The position numbers and the translations under genes were made by a program. Positions 24,611-36,199 of a stretch of DNA of 64,000 nt are shown piece by piece. This stretch comes from Lethocerus indicus (taxonomy: Eukaryota; Arthropoda; Insecta; Hemiptera; Belostomatidae). The stretch covers positions 6,450,925 to 6,514,924 of the forward strand of contig JACDQD010000003.1 in assembly GCA_019843655.1 (NCBI GenBank). The letters are read 5' to 3'. The notes below the pieces were generated by a model that did no database searches, was not told where the DNA came from, and saw only the letters and a program-made list of their open reading frames with translations. How positions within the stretch are numbered: the first letter of the stretch is position 1; each line of letters opens with the position of its first letter.

Positions 24611-25310
24611 AAACGGTTTCGGTAAGAGACTCCGAACGAAGTCAGGCAGTAAAAATGTCTATCGGGGCCACTCAACCGCGACAATTTCGCAAGTATCGAC
24701 GATGCAATTACAACCTGTTTCGATCATTTATAAATGTCGCCCCCTTTGGCCATTGCCCCGTCCGCTTAATTTTCGGGCCGAGTTTTAGAGAAAAATTTAA
24801 ACACCTAATTCACGAATAATATAAAGTATTCTCCGGGCAAAAGAAATAGCTCAGGGCGCCCCGTATGCGATGTTCTGCCCGCTGATTTATTTAGGCCGAC
24901 GGTATCGGCAATTTTACGGTCTAATTTGAGACGCTCGATATAATGGCGGTTATGAATTTATGAAACGTAAAACGCTTCCGCCCCCAGTTGGTCCGGCCGG
25001 CTCCGCTCTCTCTACTTGTTGAACGCGGCCCGAGAGCCCGCCAATCGATGCGTCCCCGGTAACGAAAATTAACATTTTACGGCGGCGATAAATAATGGGC
25101 GCCGCTGCCCCGGGGACCCGGAATCAATTAGGAGCGAGATTAATGGCCGGAATTGCGGACGAAAAAATAGCCGGAGGGCAATTAAAAGCGGTCGGCTCTG
25201 CCGTTTCCGGATCGCCGGTGAAAGGGAATGCCCGATGAGAAGGGACCACCCGCCCGTCAAAATCTACCAACGACCGGCCCGCGATATGGATGCAGCCCTA
25301 TCATTTAAAT
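24611..25310. other. GC-rich island with repeated ATTA cores (candidate regulatory element)
   Basis: No gene seen. This 0.7-kb block is sharply GC-richer than its flanks, rich in CpG, and sprinkled with A+T words inside GC context (for example ATAAATAATGGGCGCC near 25087-25102, CAATTAGGAG near 25126, GATTAATGGCCGG near 25138 and GCAATTAAAAGCGG near 25178). In arthropods this texture is common in developmental enhancers, but function here is inference. Overlapping open frames are short and have no domain. Confidence 0.45.
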
Positions 25311-26560
25311 ATCAATAGATTTCGTCGTTTAATCCTCAGAATTCACTTGGTTTTCATTTTAAAAACTTTCAAGTTTATTTCAACATTATTTACAGGGAAT
25401 GATTTATGTTTTTATTTAAAGTTCGAAACTTTACTACCTCGAAATACATAAAATCAGGACCCACCTCGAATGGTACGCCCTCTGGTGAGATAATTTTACA
25501 TGCTGTGTATACTGTATTTGACTGAAACTTTCGAAAATTTATTTATGTATATATTTATGTATTTATATTTACGCGGCATTAAATTGTACATATGTCAAAT
25601 TCCAGAAACACCAATTTGTGGGAAATGCTAATTTCTCAAAGAAATCACATCACGGTTTCGGCCGTGATGAATTTATGATATTTACGCAATTATTATTTTT
25701 TGGTGTTACCGACATCCAGAGTATTCTGTGATATTCGTTTCTAAATGTATAAATTCCTCCACGCTTTTTTTAAAACCGTTTAAGTTAGTGTACCGACCTT
25801 CATTTTCTATCCGGTGGAATTTCGTTATACGACCAAAGGTGGAGCAATTATAATATACATGTACGCTGGTGTACAATTTTACATGTTAAATACTGCTATT
25901 GGTTATATCAATTTCCCTACCGCGTTATTTGATGCCTGGCGCCCAGTTAATTAATGGCCAGAATCGATTCCCAGAATTATCATTTGAAAATGTTGTTATC
26001 TTTAGGTCCGGGGATTTTTCGGCTCGAGGCGAGGTGGAAAATGTCCGCGAAACGAGGAGCGGACCCGCTGAACATTGACCATTTCATTATTGTATCCTAA
26101 TGGATGTTTACTTTCACCTGGAAAATGTGTATGGCTCTGCGGTAACCTTTCTCCAAATGTAAATACGCTATAAATTACAGGAATCCCAATAAACTTTGTT
26201 CAGCGCGGGACTCCGAACAATAATAAATTGAACGAGCCGATCCTTTTATGGGTAATATAGGAATGGATAATTTTCGTGGGCTCACCGTCTTGCAATATTT
26301 GTTCCGATAAACGTTCAAAATCGTATTATTAATGTATAAATCATTTGTGAAACATTCACTAATATTTATTCATTTTAAATTACGATTTCTCAATCTATTG
26401 GCTTACTGTATTTCACAACAGACTGCAGTTCGAGGTTTAGATTTTTTTAACTTAATCACACGTTGAGATTACACGTTCGTCAACTTGTTGGACATTCGTG
26501 GCGTGGTTTTAGAAGCAAATTCTAAAATTTATTTTGACGGATACCCCCGATGAAGTAAAT
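25311..26560. other. AT-rich spacer with a small GC-richer centre
   Basis: No gene seen. Positions 25311-25920 and 26300-26560 are A+T rich. Positions 25921-26290 are GC-richer with CpGs and ATTA cores (for example TTAATTAATGGCC near 25948). No repeat stands out. Confidence 0.5.
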
Positions 26561-29400
26561 TAGGGTAATATTTAAGCACTCTCACTGGACGCCATTACAA
26601 AATGATTGAGCGATTAGCGAGCGTTAGCAGAAATAAGACGTATCCATTACTAATAGACGAGTGCACAAAATACTATTTTAAAAGGAACTCGACGCCAAAT
26701 AATGATGTATAGTTCGGGCTCCGTGACAGAGAATTAAGCCGTGTCGGGACCGGCGTGGAAGCGAATCGACCAAGGGTTGAAATCGATGTTCGACTGACAC
26801 CGCGACAAGAACGGCCGGCCGAGAAAAGAAGTTGGCGCGATTAGACGCCCCAGTAATTGGAGAGAGAGAGCCGAGAGAACATAGGCCAGGACAGGGCTCA
26901 ATTAAGCAGAGCCCAACACGACCGATTACAACACCACGGTACTGTATACTTTTTGGAATACCGCCGTTACTCAATCTCAAACCGACGGGGAGACTGAACC
27001 AGTATATTTACATCGGCTGAACGAAAGTTTTACCACAAAGGAAATTTGTATCCATATATACCCGCGATGATTTTTTAATTTGAAATTTTATTGGAAAATA
27101 TTTACCAAGCTAGTTGTGGATGAGCCCCCATGTACCTTTGAATCAATAGCAATAGGACTACCGTTTCCACGAAGGGTTTAGAAGGAATAAATAAGGTGTT
27201 GGGATTACGAAGAAGAACATGGTTATAAATTAATAATTCCATTTCCGGGATCTGGCTATTGACGATGGTAAGTATGCGGTAGTCCGAGTGCGGGCCTGCA
27301 GAGTTGCCCCCCCCCAACGCAAAAGGAGTTGCCAGGAACAAACTGGCGCAATCGGTGGTGACTGAAATGCCTCGTTCATCAACCGATAATGGACACCGGG
27401 ACCGGTCTACCCAGGGGTCGACCAATAATTGAACGGTGGCGGTCGCGACGAGGGAGCTTAATTACACCAATCAGGGCTGAAAATTTAATGGCCCCACGCT
27501 CTACTCAATTCTCCGCCCGTAAGTCACCACTCTGCCGGAAAACCGACCCCCCCCTCTACCTATTATGAATATAAACTGGCATTTCAACCTGAAACGACCC
27601 CTCTGTTGATTCGAATAATAATTCAATTTGTTCTCTAATATTTCGACGATTTTCCCGCAATAATTGTCCCAACAGATCTGTACAGGGGCTCATTATTAGT
27701 TTACCATTCACGACCATTCTGTAGTGATTAAACGACGGGTAAAACTATCATAGCTTCGAAATGAGCTTCTTAAATTAAATACGTTAATTCCAGTCGGGCT
27801 AGAGTTTAAAATTTTTACCCATTGGAAAACTGATCTATTCTAAACAAGGTCATTCGACAACAATTCAGTTCAACCAGTCTATTTTAACCGCGCCCTAAGC
27901 TCAAATTAAGTTTGAAGAAAGTGTATTATGGGATATTATTATGGACGGATAGAATTCGGGGGGTACGGATAATCGAACTGAATTAATGTCTTGGAATTTT
28001 AGAAAAGCTATACGAAGCAGATTATTCGATAACTCCATGTTGACTTTTTACTGGCCGATTTACGAAAGGTGGACGGGCGGGTTAATTATGTACGGGAGAG
28101 CTTGCTGGCGGTATGGCGGGGGTATGACTTGTGCCGATGAATCGGGGGTACGGACCGTTAATTCGGACGGAGGGGGTTGATGGTCGGGGGTTGGGTGGGG
28201 GGCGGGAGGTTTAGTGCAAATTGATTGTTAAACAGGGCCCGTTCTCTTCCGAGAGTCGGGAAACTGATCAGGCATTCCGCGCGCGGCCCGCAGCCCACCG
28301 GCCCAGGTTTAACGCTGAAAAGAACGAGACCAGAGAGTTCTTTCCGCCGGCAAATCAATGAGGCCAACCCCGATTTCGGGCTACCCTCGCAAATAAAATA
28401 ATCGCTTTAACTTCCGCCGTTTAATTTGCACCGGTTAATAAATGAAAGGAACAGAACTCGGCTCCGTCAAGACTACGGCTCCTCTCGATTAGGTAGATGT
28501 TCAATGCAACTTAGTGTGCTCGTATCCTATTAATAATATCTCCTGTCCACAGTCGTTTGTTTACGACCGTGGAGAGGAATAAATTAGTTCCGAAGTTAAT
28601 GTTAATGAAACAGTCGCCAGCAAAACTGTCACGCATGCCGCCCAGAAGAGAGATGACTGCCAGTAGCATTCCGTTAATTGCTGAGTCGTTTACGAATATA
28701 AAACCGTGAAAGAACAAAACCTGATGAAATCATAAACAAACAAAATCGCCGAAAAATTAACATCGGATATATGACGCTTCATTAGCAGCCAACATGCATT
28801 TACTTCCAAAAATCCCCTGAGTGATAATATTAATCAATTCAGGTATAATTCGTAAATTAATTAATAATATGTAGCACGTTTAGCTCAGAAGGATTTTCCT
28901 GTTTTCCCCCTTCAAAAGACTTCATTAATTACCCTGTAATGATTACCTTTGATACTAAAATAATACAATTATTATTCCGCATAGTTGAATTATTATTACG
29001 GCATTGAAATGTAACTGTTAATTTATCTTATATTAAAAAGTATTAATTGTTTTGCATCACTAATGACTACAACAATCGGTATTTTGCCATGTCAATGCAA
29101 CGCGTGTTCACGTGGTTTAACAAACCGGTTGGCGGTCCGATGCCGATATATATATTATCCGGAGCGATTCATGAATTAGAAGGGCGGCGATAAGGAATGT
29201 CTGGATTTTTCCGAGTGTGCCGCGGCAATAACTCTGCGCTCGGCTGGCTCCGACTGTAATTTAATGTCGGCCCACAACCTCGCACGGCAGCCGAGAGGAA
29301 ACCTCCTCGATATAATTGCAATCACAAGCTTTACCCATTTTACAGTGATTCGTAACGAGCGCCACTGCACATACATATATCTTCTCGGGCCTACCCATTC
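26561..29400. other. Gene-free block with several GC-rich islands
   Basis: No gene seen. GC-rich, CpG-containing DNA covers much of 26561-27010, 27270-27560 and 27940-28460, plus 29100-29300, with AT-rich DNA between. A G-quadruplex-prone run lies at 28186-28206. Open frames of 60-107 codons overlap on both strands and have no recognisable domain. Confidence 0.45.
28186..28206 (+). other. G-quadruplex-prone tract
   Basis: Four G runs of three or more bases are separated by loops of 2, 1 and 1 bases: GGGGG at 28186-28190, GGG at 28193-28195, GGGGGG at 28197-28202 and GGG at 28204-28206. Another G run (AGGGGG) lies about 10 bases upstream. This satisfies the usual G3+N1-7 rule with very short loops. 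Whether it folds in the cell is unknown. Confidence 0.75.
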
Positions 29401-29420
29401 GAGGCTGTATAAAACCACAA

Positions 29421-29439
29421 GAGAGAGAGAGAGAGAGAG
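29421..29439. repeat. Short (GA)n microsatellite
   Basis: Nineteen bases of pure GA repeat followed by a G-rich run (GGGGGAGGGG), at the edge of a GC-richer patch. Confidence 0.93.
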
Positions 29440-29687
29440 GGGGGAGGGGATTCCCATGCAAGTGGAATACAATTGCCCTTCTCAGTAGCGCATCACTTTT
29501 GCCTTCCCTAACTGTAATTTAACTACCGCAATCAATACTTATTCGCAATGAGACACTAACAGGGCAGTAACCATGACGACAAGAGTTTTCATTTCTAGGT
29601 GAAATGCCTAAGTAGGTTAGACCATCAGCCGAGGGGAGACAGATATAATCGAGTGCTGATATAATTCTAAGTGCTGACTTTTTTTCT

Positions 29688-29754
29688 GTGAAACATTTAG
29701 GAATTACCTTACAGAAAGACTTTCATCTTCTGGCACTCTGACAGGATGTTTCAC
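29688..29754. repeat. Inverted repeat, 9-bp arms, 49-bp loop
   Basis: GTGAAACAT at 29688-29696 and ATGTTTCAC at 29746-29754 are exact reverse complements. Just upstream, GTGCTGA recurs in direct orientation around 29654 and 29671. The stem is too short for a microRNA precursor call. Confidence 0.6.
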
Positions 29755-30172
29755 TTGCACCATGCGAACGTATCATCAATAACGGATGGAAAGCCATAAT
29801 ATTTACTAACCCTTGACTGATTGGAAGCAGAAAATCGGACGAGTGGTAAAATTATCACACTATTATAACACTATTGATCAGTTATGAGATATTTATAGCT
29901 AATGAGTATTTTATGGGCGGCGTTTCTTACTTTAGTGCAGTCCACGAATGTCAATTTTTTTTTTAAATAAATCAATTAAATTTGTAATTTCATTCCGGAA
30001 TATTTTCCACCCAACCGTATTTCTATGACTCAGCCCCTATTCGACTGGCTGTTTTGGTCAAACAAATTATTTCCCGGCTCGGGCCAACATAGTGCAAGTT
30101 CACATGCGCACGTACACCTCTAGCGCTCTAGACAGGCCGCCTCCTGGAAGTGACATCCCGTAATAGGGGATA

Positions 30173-30186
30173 GGAGTTATAACTCC
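30173..30186. repeat. 14-bp palindrome
   Basis: GGAGTTATAACTCC is perfectly self-complementary. It sits between CTCCTG upstream and CAGGAG downstream (about 30141 and 30192), which are also complementary, giving a weak two-level dyad. Confidence 0.65.
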
Positions 30187-30987
30187 CTCCGCAGGAGCCC
30201 TCTGAACTACGTTCGTTAACTATTAACGGCGTGCATTACCCGTCCAACTGGGGATTGGGTGTTGGTTCGATAAATATCCAATCGCGCTATACTACCGATA
30301 CCATTACTCTGCCGTTATCCAATTTTCAAATGTTTTATACTGCTATAGCTAAAAAAGTATATCATTTCTGCAACGGCATGTACAATAAGACTGAAGAAAG
30401 GCGGACTGTCAAATTAATTTTAATTCCTTTTTTTAAATAATTTCTTTGGTTCCATAATGATACCACGAAGTATCCCATCGTTCGTAGAGTAAGCGTAACT
30501 ATCCGGTTTGATAAAATATCATAAACTATCGGGTTTAAATAGTTGGTTGAGTTTATTTCTTCGAGTGCCTTGAAGTGTGCTCCTTCGTTTTGCCCTTTGC
30601 GTTCGGCGTCCGTCCTTGAGTCTAATGTCGTTGTGGGGCCTTCCTAATTATTCATCTGTCCCCATTACAATGAAGGTATCAGCCTGCATTCATCACCTCG
30701 AGGACAGTTTGTCAGGGCGAAACTCGCGAATAGGGAGCGGGAAGACTCGCAGTTAAAAATCTGAGCTTTTTGAATAACTGCAGAACTCTGCTTCCGCCCC
30801 CGGGGTTTCAACCCCCGCGGCCCGACATTTAATGTCTCCCCCGCCCACCCTTCCGACCTTTATCTCTTCTTTCTCCTTCATTTTACTCTAAAATTTTTCC
30901 CTTTCTTCTTTTTTATTATTTTGTAACTTCTCGCGAGCTATATATATATACGTCTTGTTTTCTTCTATGGAAATACATAGGTGTTTA

Positions 30988-31010
30988 TGATTTAAATGAG
31001 ATTTAAATCA
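30988..31010. repeat. Inverted repeat, 10-bp arms with 3-base loop
   Basis: TGATTTAAAT (30988-30997) and ATTTAAATCA (31001-31010) are exact reverse complements around GAG. TGATTTA half-sites resemble Exd/Pbx-Hox composite sites. That reading is only a motif match. Confidence 0.85.
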
Positions 31011-32330
31011 CATACTACACGCCTTCTTTTTTATATTAGAAAATTGTCAGCTTATTGTAGCTGCACATGTCTAGTACCACTTCAGTATTTCGAGTCACTA
31101 CTGCAATAAGACGTATGCCTGTGTGGTATTACAGATTATTATCCGGTAACTGTGGGAAATATACCGCAAAACATGATAGTGTGTCGGCTGCAACTCCCAA
31201 CACAATGCTTCGGTTAAAGCATATCAGAAATGGTTGCCCAGGTGAAATTAGTCAATAAATAGATGACTTTTTAATGTTTTTCAAATGTTTTCTCTACAAG
31301 AAAAACTCCATACTTGATTCTGCGTGTATATAAATGTAACGAATAATATTTTGAAGAACCCTTCATTTGATCATTATCTTCTTTTGAATATCAAGCAAAC
31401 GCCTATCCCACGGACGGGAATAATAACGATGATTATTTATAATTTTGGAAATAATAGAAGCCCCGCTAAAATCTCGCCCGTATAACCTTCGACCTTTCTC
31501 GAGGAACGGTGGTGTGTCGAAAAATCATGCATCATGCAAGTGTGGAGGAAAGTGTTCGATAAACAAAATCCCCCGCACCACTACCGCACACCACCAAGTG
31601 CTTTTACAGACAGGTATAGAGCCGAATTTATAAATTGCACTCATCAAATATACAGGAGAGGGCCGGATAACGCGATCGCCGCCTAGTCTATCTTCTGCGG
31701 TGGGCTCAAGGAGAGCCCCCGAGTGTTTGACCCAATTAAGCCCAGACCAGTCACTGCCCCCCCCCCCAACGTTACTGTATAAAATGAAAACATTTGAAAT
31801 TCATAAATTTGTGCAAACACTTACATATTACTTACGTGAATCGTTTTATGTTCGACGATAAAAATGAATGATAATTATTCGTATTCCTGCATATTCATGA
31901 ACATCACTCTTTGTGAGGCTCTAAATGCAAATTGCCGTTTTCAGCCGTTTCGGGCCTTGGTAATAAAACAGGAAGTACACAAGCTTACTGCCCTTACATC
32001 GGATTATAATCTGAAAGGTCGCAGTTTCGTTAGTCGAAATTTTCAGTTAGATATTGACCAACCCGATTTCCTTGTGAAAGCATATATTCCTGCCCAGTTT
32101 TATTTCCCTTTTGCACTTATTGGTGTCAACGGAGCCGAAATCAAATCACTTCTTCCCACCTGTACATCCTCAACTGCCAGCTAAATATCAAGTGACGATT
32201 ATTAAGGATTTTTGGTTCTATCCACAAGTAATCGTTCAATTCTTCGTTTTATATATCCGAAAGTTATAGATTCTTCACACTTGAATTTTTAAACCAAATA
32301 TAGTTCTATTGGTTTCTCGATATATCGAAA

Positions 32331-33680
32331 AAATAAGTGCCCAGGGCGCTACCGGCCGCATGCACGACCGTGCACTGTTGCCGGTCTAGTATCAAAGGCG
32401 CCGTCCGTATGAGAATGTAGCCTCTTGAAAATTGCATTAATACAGCACGCTATCGCGGAATTAGCCTCGATCAAAGTTCCCCCGAGCAATTGAAATATTC
32501 AACCAAGGTCGGTTTCGAAATATTTTGCGGAGGATTATTTTTTCCTCCATAGCCTTTCACCGGGTTTTGAATAATCTGAGCGGAAACGGGAACAAGAAGA
32601 AAATATTATTTCACGACTCAAACAAAATTCTCCCCGATAAGAGTATTTTACATTCGTGATCATGATAAGGATGCAACCAACTGGTATAGCTCGTGGGCGA
32701 ATCTTAAGGACGCTTTCTGGCTACTTTGGTTGAAATCAATGTAGGAATACTTAGGCCTTGGGAGGAGGGGCAGAGGGGAGTTGAATTATGTATGAAGTTC
32801 GGTATGATGTTCTGGATGGTCCTTAACGTGTACTTCTCGTCGGTTGAATATTATACCGAATGTTTTTAGAATGTTAATATCAAACGAAATTTTCATTCAA
32901 TGTGTGCTATCAGTATTCCGTTTTCGAGTATCGCAAAGGTATTTCAGTTAATTACCCGTATATAAAAAAAGTACAGACATCATCAAGGTTCGAAATATTC
33001 CAACTTACTCCTGCGATTTTAGATTTTCTCATTTTTCATGTATTAAACCAATTAATTGACATTGTCGATCTAGTTATGTACAGGATGCTAAAAATGGTGA
33101 ACAGTTTCAAACGAATATACGCTTTTAAATTTTATTACGAGATTGTTTCTCATAGTTCATCGACTATTTTGTATATAACTCATTTTGCCTCTGTCCATTC
33201 ATTTCTTATGTCGTCCATCGTGCCTATCTCAATAATTGGTAGCAGGGTAGTTTAGTAACAACAATGTATAAATGAACAGCGTGTTATTGGTGTTGGCGAG
33301 AAATGTGAAACCGATCCGGCTCGGGGTCGGAGCGAGGCACAGGAAAAAAAGCCAGTGAATAAAATTGCCAAGAAAACAAAGGGAAATTAATTCGGTGCGG
33401 ATGTTCCGGGAAAATTTATAATTGGGACAATTCATGCCGGCGGGCGAATTAATCCACTCAACCTTTTAATGGAATTTCCTAAATCAATGGCAGTGCTCCG
33501 GGCCCCAATGTACGACAAGGGTTATGCGGGGTGAAATATAAACGGTGGGGAGATGACCTCGTTGTTTGGGGAGGTGGAGTTCAATCGGTGGACGACGAGA
33601 GGAACGACGACATCAAAACTTTTGACAAGGCCGATGGAAACGATTCTTTGATATTGAAGTGGAAACACGGTCGTCCGGTC
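32331..33680. other. GC-richer islands flanking an AT-rich open-frame region
   Basis: No gene seen. Positions 32340-32640 and 33280-33680 are CpG-containing; 32790-33250 is AT-rich. A degenerate hairpin at 32351-32395 (ACCGGC...GCCGGT outer pairing with TGCACG/CGTGCA inside) is present. The 117-codon open frame at 32902-33255 is A+T-biased and hydrophobic by composition, with no domain, and is not called. Confidence 0.45.
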
Positions 33681-34870
33681 GTTAAAGTCTTATGAATCAG
33701 AGCCATATATATCATTTTCACCGATTATTTGTCTCTAAACATTCTCTCCTCCACGACACAATCGTCCAACCTATTCGCCCACTTGTAATGTTCAATTTAC
33801 ACATGACGGGGTGAGCCAACCCGTGCCCAAATGAAATGCCGCATAGGCCCGTGGGGGGGGGGGGGCATGAAGCAATTGTGAACTATACAACTATAAAAAC
33901 GACTGCACAAACTAGTGCGAATATAGTTGGCGCGTAGAATTAAATTTCCAGAAATAGGCCTACTGAAAATGTTATCCAATTAAAATACAGGCTGTCTTGA
34001 AACCTACCGTAGACCGGGTATATATTCGACGGATTCAATTCCCAGAAAAATGAATTATTTATCACACCGCTCTGCATTCGAAATATGAAAGTGGACCGTA
34101 GTTCATTTGGTAATTAAATAAACCTTAACCCGTGTTCGTAATATAGAAAAATCGGAATAACTCGCGATTCTGCCGGAACACTGCAGTGATACTAATAAAT
34201 AAGCCGTTGTATGCTGTTCTCAATCTTAGCGAGTCTCCTTATACAATTAATTAAACGTCTTAAGAGTTTTATGTTCCGAATTTGTTTTCAACTTGCGTTA
34301 AAACACTGTGGGATATTTTTTAATTCGATAAATTGTAGCGCGATACGGAGTCCTAAAAATCAGACCGTGTTATTATATTTTAGGGAACAGGCTGGCCGGT
34401 GTCGCATGCGACAATTATGTATTGCGTTGTTATTCACTTTTCTCCGTTCTTTCCCACGGTTCGCTGTGCAAAATAACACGATTGATATTGTAGATTAGTA
34501 ATATAATAAATTTTAATTAATCTACGTACATTTGTAAAGCAATATAGAAGAATTTGGAACAATATCTAACGCTGGCTGTTGAAGCTGAATTATTTGTTTC
34601 GAATGTATTACATAACGAATAGAATGAGTGATAATACTTCTGAATGTCATATTTCTATAATGTGAAAGTTAAGGTGGAATCGAATACGAAGATACACACT
34701 GTTTCTCGAATTGCGGATTTTATCTTTGTACAATTGTATCTTAAGGAACCGGTCAGTACTGTATGACAGTTTGTACTTTTTATCACTCATGGAAGTCCGA
34801 CGGAAGACCATTTTATTCTAGAATAAAATCCGTATATGTATATTTTTATTCCGAAAAATATTTATTCGGA
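33681..34870. other. AT-rich spacer with a 13-G run
   Basis: No gene seen. A run of 13 G residues occupies 33853-33865. The rest is A+T rich. The 95-codon open frame at 34211-34498 has no recognisable domain. Confidence 0.55.
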
Positions 34871-35310
34871 GAGGAACTGTGGTACTTACGGGTGGGAATT
34901 CGATGGCAGGTCCGGGCCGTGGGAGAGGCGGGCCGCGGGCGGATATGTACGCGACGGACGGCCGACCGTTGTTAATTTGATCGAGTTGCGGTCAAACGTT
35001 TCGAATGGCCGAGTGAAGAACGGGGACAGCCACAGCCGTTTCGGGGGGCGGCCAGGAGGCGACTGAGCCCGAGGGGCCTCACGCACCCCCCGCCAGCCGC
35101 CACCCACCCCCGCCAGCTACCCCTTCTCCTCTTCCACCTCCTCCCGGCCCCCCTAGCCGCCCCTAATCAAATCACTATAACCCCTCGCACGCACCACCGC
35201 CCGGCCATCTCTTGGCCCAGCTAATTAGCCAGACCCTACCCAGCCAATAGTCCTCCGTCATCGGCGACCCGCCCACCACCGGTTACGAATCGCGATGAAT
35301 GAAAAGAGAC
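34871..35310. other. CpG island-like block
   Basis: This is the most GC-rich and CpG-dense block of comparable size in the window by eye. The first half is purine/CpG rich (CGGGCCGCGGGCGG near 34928-34941). The second half (35085-35300) is C-rich on the + strand with CCACCC/CCGCC runs, ending in CTAATCAAATCA and AGCTAATTAGCC motifs. Three open frames of 70-76 codons overlap here and cannot all be real. It could be a promoter-proximal or enhancer element, but no core promoter or exon is evident. Confidence 0.5.
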
Positions 35311-36064
35311 TGTGACGACTTTAAGAAATGACTCGAAGAGCAAGGCTACTGGCGAAACAGTCCTAGTCTTAAAAATTACCTAGGTTCCTATAGCCACGGT
35401 CGCGTGAGGACAGATGATCCGAGCCCTCGTCGAGAAGCATACCGAGTTGATTCCGGCTTAATTTAAAATAACCCCTCTGAAATAATCACCTCCAAATGTT
35501 CCATCGACAAATAATTAGATAGACTAGCGATAAAATAGCATTCGGAAATAATTCGTTAAAGTAAAAAATTCTCACAATTTTATTGCCGTTTGACACGAGC
35601 GCATATTAAAATATTGAGTATATATAATAGTGCATAGATTACTATGCAAAATTTGAGTAAACGTTAAAACGGTACAACCCACATTTCAAACATAGGAACT
35701 GCATTTTGAAGTGCCGTGCCCAAAATTAGGACTGCATTCTGCAATGTTTAAGATTAAAAAGTTGCCTTTAGTAAAGAGTTGGGGATCCAACGGATGGTGT
35801 CGAATTCGAAACAGAATATTGGGTTACAGAATTTACTTTGGCGACCGGCATTTCTCGTCCCCAAATCTCTAAATTTGAATATTCGCCCTCTGATCCGGAG
35901 CGGACATTAAATTATTCCGCCGACGAAATCCCGAATACGGTATCTTGTGGCCAGCAAAGTGTGTCGGCCGGCGGCCGCTCACTGAACCGTTCGCCGGTGA
36001 TCTCGATATCGAATGAATGCCCATCGGGGGCATCCGCCGGTGACGGAATGAGCGGTCTCGTTCG

Positions 36065-36084
36065 GAAATGAAATGAAATGAAAT
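36065..36084. repeat. (GAAAT)4 microsatellite
   Basis: Four head-to-tail copies of GAAAT followed by a partial unit. It lies inside a GC-richer island. Confidence 0.9.
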
Positions 36085-36191
36085 GAACGAAAAAAAGAAT
36101 TGAAAAAATCTGCCGGAACCGCTTGGCAATTACCTGCGCAAATGCGGTTTGTTGGGCAGATCGATAATCGATAGAGAACGAGTCCTCTCTG

Positions 36192-36199
36192 TGATTGAT
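36192..36199 (+). promoter_or_regulatory. Exd/Pbx-Hox-like composite site
   Basis: TGATTGAT matches the established Exd-Hox bipartite consensus (TGATNNAT) and is followed directly by GACGG. One 8-bp match in 64 kb is expected by chance, so the value comes only from its position inside a GC-rich island. Confidence 0.25.

Larger units (their letters stand above)
29401..32330. other. Mixed gene-free stretch
   Basis: No gene seen. It includes a GA tract at 29421-29439, a 14-bp palindrome (GGAGTTATAACTCC, 30173-30186), GC-rich patches at 30570-30860 and 31650-31770, an AT inverted repeat at 30988-31010 and an 11-C run at 31757-31767. Open frames at 31067-31258 and 31864-32184 (63 and 106 codons) have no recognisable domain. 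The second is the more protein-like by eye but within chance length. Confidence 0.5.

Noticed and set aside
31630..31660. miR-92-like seed (ATTGCAC)
   Set aside because: Only the seed region matches; the rest of the mature sequence and a hairpin partner are absent.
31864..32184. 106-codon open frame with fairly balanced composition
   Set aside because: It looks somewhat protein-like, but there is no family match, its length is within chance, and there is no splice or promoter evidence.
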